This document shows positions 1 through 8,117 of a DNA stretch of 64,000 nt, piece by piece. Each line of letters opens with the position of its first letter. The stretch's first letter is position 1. Below the pieces are notes generated by a model. It saw only the letters and a list, made by a program, of their open reading frames with translations. It was not told where the DNA came from and searched no databases. The DNA lies in assembly GCF_050589645.1 (NCBI RefSeq), contig NZ_JBNGOQ010000003.1, positions 62,001 to 126,000 of the forward strand, written 5' to 3'. The translations under genes were made by a program, and so were the position numbers. This DNA is from JBNGOQ01 sp050589645 (lineage in GTDB: Bacteria > Bacteroidota > Bacteroidia > Flavobacteriales > Flavobacteriaceae).

Positions 1-790
1 TGTAAATGAGATCGTTGTCCGGATCATAAGCTATACCATTGGCGTGCATAATGTCACCGTTGTCCTCGGGCACATAATTGAAATCTATGAGTTGTGGATT
101 TTCTGAAACGACGCCGAAGTTATCCTTGGTGTCATCTACGTCTTGAATGATATGGTCCCAGGCATGCCATTCCCACACGATCTCATCGGTGGTCGGATTG
201 ATTTCAATAATTGCTTCCGGGAATAGGTCTACACCCAGAACCGAACCGTTTTGGGTAGCGTCCTCTGCCGTAATTCGTTCCCAGACCATGGTAATTACGT
301 TGCCATTGGGTAGGAGTTCCACATCGTGGTGCGCAATATAGTCTGCTGTGGAGTAGTCAAAGTTCCATTCGACCGTACCATCGGGGCTGATAAACTGTAT
401 TTTCCCGCCTTTGCCCCCAAAGGTGATCTGCGGGCTATCTGCCTCCAAGCTTGCCAGCAACCGGCCATCGGGCAGGAGGAAGACATCATTGCCTATATTG
501 TTCCCTCCAAGCGGCCATTCAAAAACATTTTTGGCCTCCTTGTCCATCAAGTATGCGCGGTTGTTTCCTGCATCATTAATGAGTACTAGACCGTCGTATA
601 CCAGATTAGGAAATAAAAACTCCGTAGTGCCCTCCAAGCCATCGGTAGGATCATCATCCGTCATTGGATTATCGTCTTCAACGGCCATGGGATCATCATC
701 TTCCACAGCTGGGTCGTCACTTCCACAAGAAATTAAGGTGAAGGAGAAAAGGGTAATACCTAGTAAGGTCAATATTCTTATCAGTTTCAT
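1..790 (-). CDS. Arylsulfotransferase-like lipoprotein, 3' end outside window
   Basis: Reading the minus strand from the ATG at 790-788 gives an open frame of 263 codons that runs off the left edge, so the C-terminus is missing. The N-terminus is a lipoprotein signal (hydrophobic stretch, then LISCGSDD), followed by an Asp-rich linker. Repeated short blocks such as LLPDGRLLAS, HHDVELLPNGNVI and IIEINPTTDEIVWEW are typical of the beta-propeller of the arylsulfotransferase (ASST) family. The HHDVE block is the family's most recognisable segment. By family it would be an envelope-anchored enzyme or sugar/sulfate-related propeller protein, but activity is an inference. It lies downstream of the SusC/SusD operon on the same strand, separated from it by a strong hairpin at 851-895, so it is probably transcribed separately. 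Confidence 0.7.
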   Translation of the reverse strand, partial: MKLIRILTLLGITLFSFTLISCGSDDPAVEDDDPMAVEDDNPMTDDDPTDGLEGTTEFLFPNLVYDGLVLINDAGNNRAYLMDKEAKNVFEWPLGGNNIGNDVFLLPDGRLLASLEADSPQITFGGKGGKIQFISPDGTVEWNFDYSTADYIAHHDVELLPNGNVITMVWERITAEDATQNGSVLGVDLFPEAIIEINPTTDEIVWEWHAWDHIIQDVDDTKDNFGVVSENPQLIDFNYVPEDNGDIMHANGIAYDPDNDLIY

Positions 791-850
791 AGCAATTTGA
801 TATTGATAAAATCGTGTCCATCGCAAAACGGGACACCGTATGTTAGCTTA

Positions 851-895
851 AAAAGCTATGGTACGAATTATTTGCATAATCATACCATAGCTTTT
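851..895 (-). terminator. Perfect 13-bp inverted repeat, intrinsic terminator of the SusC/SusD operon
   Basis: AAAAGCTATGGTA (851-863) is exactly repeated in inverse at 883-895 around a 19-base loop. Read on the minus strand the stem ends in a run of five T, so it fits a Rho-independent terminator for the operon ending at 959. The symmetric A/T ends would let it work in both directions. Confidence 0.8.
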
Positions 896-958
896 GTTAT
901 TGAGATAGAGATTTAATACGAGCACATGCTCTTCTCTATGCGTATCTATTTAACTGTC

Positions 959-1774
959 CTAGTTGATACAGGGTGACGGTGCCGGTCCAAAAGGCCCTCT
1001 AACATCACCATCAGGTGTTTCCACCGTAAAACTGTGTTCACCTTCAAAAGCGCCACTAGTATAGGAAATAATCAGTTCTGCCGTTCCGGCCGGTACTACC
1101 ACGTTAAAGGTGGCAGCCGATCCTTGTGCCGCAGAAATCGTATAATTGGTGCTTACTCCGTCAACTTCAAAAGTAAGGAAGGCACCGTCCCAACCATCTC
1201 CATAGGAATCTGCCAATTCCAAGATCCATGTACCGGGAACCGTTGCATCGGAAATCGCGGAACATTTAACCAAAACAATAAAGTTAAATGCCTGGCGCTG
1301 CTCGGGCTGTCCTGTAATGGAACCGGTGAAATTGTCAAAGGTAAACACAGACCCGTCCGTACCTGTGGACGTTCCTAAAAACCGGATAAAGTCGCCCCCA
1401 AGAATATCACCGACCGTTATGCCCAAGGCAGCGGCCACATCCGTATACGGGATGGAGATATTACTGGGAAAGGTGGTCACCGTGGTTAAAGGAATGGTAT
1501 CGCTGGCCACACCACCTGATTCCAGGCTTACGGCCAGTTCCCAAGAAGCCACATTTTTACTGGGTGCGTCTACCACACCGTTCAAGGCAGCTGTGCCCAA
1601 ATCACCTTGTGGAACAATACTTTCTTCCACAACAATCCTAACATAGGGTGACTGAAGATCATCCCCTGAATTTCCAAGGAAGGTGTTCAGCGGTTGCTTG
1701 TCGTCCTCTTCGCAGCCTACAAATGCAATCGATAAGGTGAGCAGGCTTATTATTGTATAAATTGTTTTTTTCAT
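959..1774 (-). CDS. Hypothetical lipoprotein encoded next to SusC/SusD
   Basis: A 271-residue protein of no recognised enzymatic family. I start it at the ATG at 1774, not 1804, because the former begins directly with a lipoprotein signal (MKKTIYTIISLLTLSIAFVGC, cysteine at 21), leaves 26 bp after the upstream stop and has an A-rich leader. The middle part carries Thr/Val-rich beta strands. The last 90 residues contain ADSYGDGWDGA followed by short beta strands, a motif seen in secreted Bacteroidetes beta-sandwich modules. Its position as third gene after SusC and SusD suggests a surface-exposed accessory glycan- or peptide-binding protein, like SusE/F-type partners. That role is inferred from context only. 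Confidence 0.7.
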   Translation of the reverse strand: MKKTIYTIISLLTLSIAFVGCEEDDKQPLNTFLGNSGDDLQSPYVRIVVEESIVPQGDLGTAALNGVVDAPSKNVASWELAVSLESGGVASDTIPLTTVTTFPSNISIPYTDVAAALGITVGDILGGDFIRFLGTSTGTDGSVFTFDNFTGSITGQPEQRQAFNFIVLVKCSAISDATVPGTWILELADSYGDGWDGAFLTFEVDGVSTNYTISAAQGSAATFNVVVPAGTAELIISYTSGAFEGEHSFTVETPDGDVRGPFGPAPSPCIN

Positions 1775-1800
1775 TTTTTTTGATTTAGAATTACTTGATA

Positions 1801-3510
1801 TCAATCTACAAAGCCTGCAGGGTTCGTATCCCAGAATACCGGAACAGTGGGTTCTGCTTTTTGGGTTATGTTCGTATTGTTGTCACTGGCTACCTGAGGG
1901 TACCATACCGATCTAACAAAAGGTCCTGGATCCGCTAGGAAAAAGGCCGGTGTAAAGTTGTCCGGTTGTCCCGTTCTCCTGTACATATTGTAAGCTTCTA
2001 CCCCATTGCCCCAAAGCGCGATCAGATATTGTTCTGAGAGGATACGCAGTTTATCGGTATCGTTACCGGCGTCATAGGCCGTAAGGATTTCCCCGACATG
2101 AGCGTCTATTTCCGCTCCCGTGGGCACAAAGGCTGTACCGGCGGCAAGGCTTGCCCCAAAGGTTGTTACCGTACCTATAGATTCCCGAATAGCTGTTTCA
2201 AGGTACGTTCTGGCATTACCAGTAGTGCCTAGGGTAAGTGCTGCCTCGGCCAACATGAAGTTGGTAAAGGAAGACATCATTATCGGTGAGATACCTGCTC
2301 CGATCAATCCCTCGCTTACTGCTGCCGATCCTGAAACTGAAGTTCTAAAGGAATCGTCGTCAAAAGGTCCACCCACAGGATATACCCCGAAGACTGTTCT
2401 AAAGGCATCATCTGGAGGAATACCATCGTTGTCCAAGAAATTCCTGCCCCAATAGCCGTCCAAGCCATTAATGTTAGGTACCAAACAATAAGGTTCGTTA
2501 GGTCCCCACCAAGCGGGTACTGTAATTTCTGTAACACATTCCTTGGTAACCACGTCCGCACCAGAGAAATCACTTTGTTGGCGGTAGAAATAATACCGAG
2601 CCCTTGGATCGGGATTGTTGTACTGGTTCGCCAACAGGTTCATGTAGTAATTTACCGTGTAAAAGAACGAAGAAGGACCTTGTCCATCAAAGTTACGGGC
2701 AAACCATGGGTGCCTACTGTCTGGCGCCGCATTTGAAGTACCCCATTGGAAAAAGAAATCATCGGCGGAACTTGTTATAAGATTGCCACCCGCAATAAGA
2801 CTATTGATTACGGAAGTAGACTCCGAAGTGTTCGCCAAACGGGTCGTCAGATAGAGTTTCAATCGCATGGTGTTGGCCGCTTTTACCCATTTGCTCTCAT
2901 TACCACCATAGAAAAGGTCATTGGTGGGAAGTGCAATCTCTTGCCTGCCAAGATTGGTAATGGCATCGAGCAGTAATTGATCTGCTGCAGCGTACACAGA
3001 GGCACCCGAATCCAAAATGGGATTTAAAATCCCTTCACCACCTCTGGCGGCTTCCGAATAAGGAATATCTCCAAAAAAGTCGACCATGGTCATAATGAGG
3101 TAGGCCTCAAGAATCTGCCCTATGGCAATATGTGTGTATTGGCCTGCTTCTTCCGCTACAGGATTCATTGTTCTGATATCGATCAATGCGCCGGCATAAA
3201 AGTTGTCCCATACCTGATCAAAATCCGAAGGATCAAATACCTCACGGTAGGTAGGACCGTCATTGTTAAGCATACGCACTAGCTCGGAACCAAATCGACT
3301 AAAGCCAAACTCATTCCTATCTTCCTCACCATGGAATAATTCAGCAGTCTGTATCTGAATTTGGTTCAAGAAGAAATCCGCACTAGCCTGTGTGGGGCTC
3401 AGAGCGTTGGGCGTATCGATTACGCCAAGCTCAATGGTTTCGCATCCGGAGTGGAAAACAAGCATAGACCCCGTCAATACTAAACCAATTATTTTAAACA
3501 ATTTTTTCAT
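1801..3510 (-). CDS. SusD/RagB-like outer-membrane nutrient-binding lipoprotein
   Basis: A 569-residue lipoprotein with signal peptide and lipobox cysteine at residue 23 (FHSGC). It belongs to the SusD-like group with the signature ILEAYLIMTMVDFFGDIPYSEA near residues 130-155, found in the SusD-like_2 subfamily, and has the helical TPR-like organisation implied by its length. The protein caps the TonB-dependent SusC channel encoded just upstream (34-bp gap) and captures substrate at the cell surface. Substrate cannot be told from the sequence: no glycoside hydrolase, sulfatase or peptidase gene lies beside it in the window, so this need not be a polysaccharide locus. Confidence 0.93.
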   Translation of the reverse strand: MKKLFKIIGLVLTGSMLVFHSGCETIELGVIDTPNALSPTQASADFFLNQIQIQTAELFHGEEDRNEFGFSRFGSELVRMLNNDGPTYREVFDPSDFDQVWDNFYAGALIDIRTMNPVAEEAGQYTHIAIGQILEAYLIMTMVDFFGDIPYSEAARGGEGILNPILDSGASVYAAADQLLLDAITNLGRQEIALPTNDLFYGGNESKWVKAANTMRLKLYLTTRLANTSESTSVINSLIAGGNLITSSADDFFFQWGTSNAAPDSRHPWFARNFDGQGPSSFFYTVNYYMNLLANQYNNPDPRARYYFYRQQSDFSGADVVTKECVTEITVPAWWGPNEPYCLVPNINGLDGYWGRNFLDNDGIPPDDAFRTVFGVYPVGGPFDDDSFRTSVSGSAAVSEGLIGAGISPIMMSSFTNFMLAEAALTLGTTGNARTYLETAIRESIGTVTTFGASLAAGTAFVPTGAEIDAHVGEILTAYDAGNDTDKLRILSEQYLIALWGNGVEAYNMYRRTGQPDNFTPAFFLADPGPFVRSVWYPQVASDNNTNITQKAEPTVPVFWDTNPAGFVD

Positions 3511-3543
3511 GATATATATTTTATTTCTTTATTTCTTATTGAC

Positions 3544-6500
3544 TTAGAAAGTAGCTCTGATCGTAAATCCATATCGTCTAGCCGATGGACCGGTGATGAA
3601 ATCTACACCCTGACCGTTACCAACACCCGTACTGGAGGAGTTGGTATCGTAGTTGAGGTTACTGTCAAAATTCACCGCTTTGAACCAGAGATTCTGTCCA
3701 GATAGCGTAAATGACATACTACCAAAAGGAGTGTCCTTAAGAAAACGTTGTGGAAGGGAATATCCAAGTGATGCCTCCTGCAACCTTATCGTTGTTCCGT
3801 CATAAATGTTCAGTTCGTTCAGACCACCGGCAAAGTAGGTGTTGAACCCAAATTCGGTAGCACTGATTGCGATATTGTTCGGTGTTCCATCGGTTTGCAC
3901 ACCAGGAAGCACAAAGTTCGATTCCCTGTCAATTGGATTATCCGCATCTACTGTTCCCCGTCCAATCAAGGCTGCTGAAGTCACAGAATAAATATCCCCA
4001 CCATTTCTGTACTGCAAGTTGGCAGTCAGTGTAATACCTTTATAGGTAAATGTAGGGATCAATGCGGTGGTCCAATCCGGGTTGGGATCTCCAATTTCGC
4101 TGATCGTATTCTGTACTTGGTAAAGGCCATTGGCACCTACCACTTTGTCGTTGTTGGCATCCCTAAGGATGGTGGTTCCTAGGAAAACACCGAAAGGTCT
4201 ACCTTCAACGGCGTAGTTGGCAGCTTCTCCAGAAACGGCATCCGTAAGTAATATGTTATTTGTGCCATCGGCCAAATCCGTTACGATCGTTTCACTTGCG
4301 GTAAAGTTACCGGCAATGTTGATGCCGAATTTATCACCGCCACCTTTTAAAATATCCAGGTCATAGTCTACTTCAACTCCTTTGGTCTCCAATTCACCAA
4401 TATTTACGAAAGTACTCAAGAAGCCTGTAGAGCTATCGAGCGTACGGTTCGTAATCAAATCCGTGGTCGTCTTTTTGTAAAGACTTACATTAAGATTTAG
4501 CCTGTTAAAGAGTCGGGAATCAATACCAACTTCAAATTCTTCCACAACTTCCGGTACAAGGTCTCTGTTACCGAGAGCGCTATCTACTGTATTTCCGGAT
4601 ACTACCGTTCCATTGATATCTACAAGGTTCCTGGCCCCTAGGGTAAGAACGTCTCTTGTATTAAATGGTGTCGGGAATCCTGCTGAGGAACCGAATCCTA
4701 ATCGCAACTTCAAATAGGTAAGGGCTTCACCCTTGATACTTTCAAATGCTGAGGTAGGTACAAAAGAAATACTTGCCCCTGGGTAGAACAAAGAATTGTT
4801 CTCGCGTTCCAAAGTAGAAGACCAGTCATTTCTTCCTACTACATTCAAATAAAGGAAGTCTTTGTAACCCAATGTGGCATCGAGATAAATACCAACTAGG
4901 TTTTCTTCAAAATTTTGATTCAAATTAGGGCTTCCCGTACGTGTAAAGGAATTAGCCGAAGATGGCGTGGTAAAGTTAAAGTGCTCCAATACCCCAAAGA
5001 CCAATTGTCCTTGACTTTCTATACCATCCTGTGCATAGACATCACGTCTACTGTTGGCACCTAAGGTAGCCTTTAAGTTAAAGTCTTCGGATAAATCTTT
5101 GTCCGCGCTCAAAATCAAATCGTGGTTCCATATGGTATTACGGACACTAATGGTCCTTAAAATACCTAGTGTTGGTCCGTCTACCCCACCTCTGTTCTGT
5201 CCGTAGGAGTTGAATTCGGTATAGGTATCCAATCCCAGCCTGTACGTAAGGTTCATCCAGTCGTTGAGCTCATAGGTAAGGCCCATGTTGCCCAAGAACC
5301 TGTCCGTTAGCTGCGCTGCCTTTGAGTTGGCTACGGTCCAATACGGGTTTTGGATATCGTTACCGGAACGGTAATAGACACTTCTACCATCTGCCGCTTG
5401 AAAAGGCAGGTTGGTCAAATCCACACTTCGAGGGGTGTAGAGTACATCCCCGAAAATCGCCGAACCATTAAATGCAGCCCCACTACCCGTACTTACGGAG
5501 TTGGGGGGCGACTTAAATCCGGTACGGATGAAGTTAAAAACTCCAGAAGCGGTAAACTTATTCGATAATTTTGCGTTACCACCCAAGCTAAAGTTATTCC
5601 TGATCAGCCTGTTTCCGGGCGTGATACCAATATCTTCGGTACGGCCGTAATTGGCATTGAAGCTTACATCTTCTGATCCACCTCGTATGTTTACCGAAGT
5701 ACTGTATACATAACCGGTCCTAAAGAAGTCCTCAACACCGTTGTAGGGTTGATAGGGGTAAGGATCGTCCAATAAATCCTCGAAGCCTGCGATCAAGGTA
5801 GGATCGGCAATGAAGTTATGCGGGTGCCTTAAGATGGCTACCCCTCCAGGGCCATTGCTCAAAAACTGGTTGGCATTTCCAATACCATCATCATCCGTCC
5901 TATCGAACCTGGGTCCCCAGTTACTAAAGAAGTAACCAAAGCCTTGGTGGAATCCACCACCATAGTTATCCTGATAATCCGGTAGGATCGCATCGGACAA
6001 GAAGACCGATTGTGATACGGTAACCTCCGTTTTGCTGGCCCTTTCTCCAGAGCTGGCGCCTTTGGTGGTAATAAGAATTACCCCGTTCCTTCCACGGTTA
6101 CCATATAGAACCGTTGCACTTAATCCTTTAAGTACACTTACGTTTTCAATGGTGTTGGGATCAATGTCCAAAAATCTACTCGATTCCGTGTTACCATCCA
6201 GAAAACTACTCTGTGTGTTGGTACCTGAATCAAAGGGAACACCATCAACGATGAATAAAGGTTGATTGGATTGTGTAGCTGACGAGTACCCTCTAATAAT
6301 AATGTTGGTACCCGATCCGGAAAGGCCGTTGTTTGCGGTGATGTTTACACCGGCAACCTTTCCACTCAAAACTCTGGCGATATCCGCCTCTGGTCGCGAC
6401 TCCACTTTGTCCGACTCCACCGTAGTGACCGCATATCCTAGCGATCGCTTCTCCTTCACAATACCCTGGGCCGTTACAACAACTTCCTCCAAGGCTTGCG

Positions 6501-6795
6501 TATCCAGCGCAAGCTGTACATTAATAGTGTTGGATGCCCCAACAACTACTTCCTGGGTCCTTTGACCGACATAGGAGAAGACCAAAGTCTGTCCCTGGCT
6601 TGCGGAAATTGTATAATTTCCGTCAAAATCGGTCTGAGTACCAGTGGTCGTGCCCTTAATTACCACAGATGCTCCGGGAAGGGCAAGGCCGTCTTGATCC
6701 GTTACGGTACCCGTAATCGTCCTTTCCTGCGCAAATGATAAGTGCACAACAAACGCCAATAATAGCGTCAATAATCCATTAAGTTTTGTTCTCAT
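3544..6795 (-). CDS. SusC/RagA family TonB-linked outer membrane transporter
   Basis: A 1083-residue TonB-dependent receptor. A cleavable signal peptide (residues 1-22, ending LSFA) is followed by a carboxypeptidase-D-like beta-sandwich (about 25-105: ITGTVTDQDGLALPGASV). Next comes the SusC linker LEEVVVTAQGI, a plug domain with VAGVNI and IIIRGYSS/PLFIVDGVPFD (about 140-205), and a long beta-barrel ending in the outer-membrane signature phenylalanine (TIRATF). It imports the ligand captured by the downstream SusD using TonB/ExbBD energy. It is the first gene of the operon. There is no FecR-contacting STN domain at the N-terminus, so it is not a classic transducer. Confidence 0.95.
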   Translation of the reverse strand: MRTKLNGLLTLLLAFVVHLSFAQERTITGTVTDQDGLALPGASVVIKGTTTGTQTDFDGNYTISASQGQTLVFSYVGQRTQEVVVGASNTINVQLALDTQALEEVVVTAQGIVKEKRSLGYAVTTVESDKVESRPEADIARVLSGKVAGVNITANNGLSGSGTNIIIRGYSSATQSNQPLFIVDGVPFDSGTNTQSSFLDGNTESSRFLDIDPNTIENVSVLKGLSATVLYGNRGRNGVILITTKGASSGERASKTEVTVSQSVFLSDAILPDYQDNYGGGFHQGFGYFFSNWGPRFDRTDDDGIGNANQFLSNGPGGVAILRHPHNFIADPTLIAGFEDLLDDPYPYQPYNGVEDFFRTGYVYSTSVNIRGGSEDVSFNANYGRTEDIGITPGNRLIRNNFSLGGNAKLSNKFTASGVFNFIRTGFKSPPNSVSTGSGAAFNGSAIFGDVLYTPRSVDLTNLPFQAADGRSVYYRSGNDIQNPYWTVANSKAAQLTDRFLGNMGLTYELNDWMNLTYRLGLDTYTEFNSYGQNRGGVDGPTLGILRTISVRNTIWNHDLILSADKDLSEDFNLKATLGANSRRDVYAQDGIESQGQLVFGVLEHFNFTTPSSANSFTRTGSPNLNQNFEENLVGIYLDATLGYKDFLYLNVVGRNDWSSTLERENNSLFYPGASISFVPTSAFESIKGEALTYLKLRLGFGSSAGFPTPFNTRDVLTLGARNLVDINGTVVSGNTVDSALGNRDLVPEVVEEFEVGIDSRLFNRLNLNVSLYKKTTTDLITNRTLDSSTGFLSTFVNIGELETKGVEVDYDLDILKGGGDKFGINIAGNFTASETIVTDLADGTNNILLTDAVSGEAANYAVEGRPFGVFLGTTILRDANNDKVVGANGLYQVQNTISEIGDPNPDWTTALIPTFTYKGITLTANLQYRNGGDIYSVTSAALIGRGTVDADNPIDRESNFVLPGVQTDGTPNNIAISATEFGFNTYFAGGLNELNIYDGTTIRLQEASLGYSLPQRFLKDTPFGSMSFTLSGQNLWFKAVNFDSNLNYDTNSSSTGVGNGQGVDFITGPSARRYGFTIRATF

Positions 6796-7160
6796 TTTAT
6801 GATTATTTGAGTTAGCTAGGGGCTAAAATCACAATTTCATGTTAATAATCCAAACTAATTTTAATAAAATTTTAGCAGATTGGTTAATAATACAACTTTA
6901 GCACTCAGTTTTGTTAAAAAATCGCAATAACGCATTTTTGGGTATTCCTAATTGGGAATTGGATAATTCCTAAAAAATAGAGGTGCTTTTAGGTGTGCAA
7001 AGCAGCTTCACATCCATGTAAAAAGTCAGTGGTTTTGGCTTTGGGATAGAAAGTTCCCAAGGCTATATATATAATATGGTATAAGGACAGGGATTTTTGG
7101 CAATTTTGAGGGCATAATTTCCTGCCCGGAAAAAAACATGGAAAATTAATCTGAATGGAT
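6796..7160. other. Divergent intergenic region between susC-like gene and rpsL
   Basis: AT-rich, no gene seen on either strand. It must hold the susC-like promoter on the minus strand. The best -7 candidate is TAAAGTTG read on the minus strand (forward 6893-6900), one mismatch from TAnnTTTG, but no -33 element sits at the usual distance. The rpsL promoter lies at its right end and is listed separately. Confidence 0.6.
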
Positions 7161-7190
7161 TTGAAATATTATGAATAATTACTACATTTG
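7161..7190 (+). promoter_or_regulatory. Bacteroidetes-type promoter of the ribosomal superoperon
   Basis: TTG at 7161-7163 (preceded by T, giving TTTG), a 19-bp spacer, then TACATTTG at 7183-7190. This matches the sigma-ABfr consensus TTTG-N19-TAnnTTTG exactly. Transcription would start near 7197, giving a leader of about 40 nt before rpsL. Confidence 0.85.
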
Positions 7191-7235
7191 CCAGCCCTTA
7201 AAAGAGGGTAAAAGTTTATACATATATAATATAGT

Positions 7236-7610
7236 ATGCCAACAATTTCACAATTAGTACGAAAAGGAAGGGCCACAATTACTAAGAAGAGTAAATCGGC
7301 TGCTTTGGATTCGTGTCCTCAACGTAGAGGGGTTTGTACGCGTGTTTATACTACCACGCCCAAAAAACCGAACTCGGCAATGCGCAAAGTTGCCCGTGTA
7401 AGGTTGACCAATGGGAAGGAAGTGAACGCGTATATTCCTGGGGAAGGACACAATTTACAGGAGCACTCGATAGTATTAGTAAGAGGCGGAAGGGTAAAGG
7501 ATTTACCAGGTGTGAGGTATCATATCGTCAGAGGTGCTTTGGATACGGCCGGTGTTGCCGGAAGAACCCAACGCAGATCTAAGTATGGTGCAAAACGCCC
7601 TAAAAAGTAA
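7236..7610 (+). CDS. rpsL: 30S ribosomal protein S12
   Basis: 124 residues, the same length as the E. coli protein. S12 lies at the decoding centre of the small subunit. The conserved loops TPKKPNSAMRKVARVRL (around residue 42) and VKDLPGVRYH (around 87-93) are intact, and both lysines known as streptomycin-resistance sites are wild type. First gene of the superoperon. A stop codon and 21 bp separate it from rpsG. Confidence 0.98.
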   Translation: MPTISQLVRKGRATITKKSKSAALDSCPQRRGVCTRVYTTTPKKPNSAMRKVARVRLTNGKEVNAYIPGEGHNLQEHSIVLVRGGRVKDLPGVRYHIVRGALDTAGVAGRTQRRSKYGAKRPKK

Positions 7611-7631
7611 TTCGAACTTTAAAGAGAAGAC

Positions 7632-8108
7632 ATGAGAAAAAAGCAAGCTAAAAAGCGACCACTTTTACCAGACCCCAAGTTTAACGACCAGTTGGTTACG
7701 CGTTTTGTGAATATGTTAATGTGGGATGGAAAGAAGTCCATCGCCTTTAAAGTGTTCTACGATGCCATTGATATCGTAGAGGAGAAGAAAACAGATGATG
7801 AAAAATCTGCTTTGGAATTGTGGAAGGATGCACTTTCCAATGTAATGCCACATGTGGAGGTACGAAGCAGGCGAGTAGGTGGGGCCACCTTTCAAATCCC
7901 GATGCAAATACGTCCGGACCGCAAAATTTCTACAGCCATGAAATGGTTGATCAGCTTTGCGCGCAAGCGAAACGAAAAATCCATGGCGCAAAAGTTGGCT
8001 GCAGAGGTACTAGCGGCTGCCAAGGAAGAAGGCGCAGCGGTTAAAAAACGAGTGGACACCCATAAAATGGCAGAAGCCAATAAAGCATTCTCTCACTTTA
8101 GATTTTAA
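7632..8108 (+). CDS. rpsG: 30S ribosomal protein S7
   Basis: 158 residues. S7 nucleates assembly of the 30S head and contacts the 3' major domain of 16S rRNA. The N-terminal basic start MRKKQAKKRPLLPDP, the RVGGATFQIPMQI hairpin and the C-terminal helix MAEANKAFSHFRF are characteristic. It sits between rpsL and fusA as in the classical str operon, 9 bp before fusA. Confidence 0.98.
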   Translation: MRKKQAKKRPLLPDPKFNDQLVTRFVNMLMWDGKKSIAFKVFYDAIDIVEEKKTDDEKSALELWKDALSNVMPHVEVRSRRVGGATFQIPMQIRPDRKISTAMKWLISFARKRNEKSMAQKLAAEVLAAAKEEGAAVKKRVDTHKMAEANKAFSHFRF

Positions 8109-8117
8109 TTATCAGTA

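Noticed and set aside
6893..6927. susC promoter with TAAAGTTG as -7
   Set aside because: One mismatch in the -7 element and a 24-bp spacer to the nearest TTG; kept only as a note in the intergenic entry.
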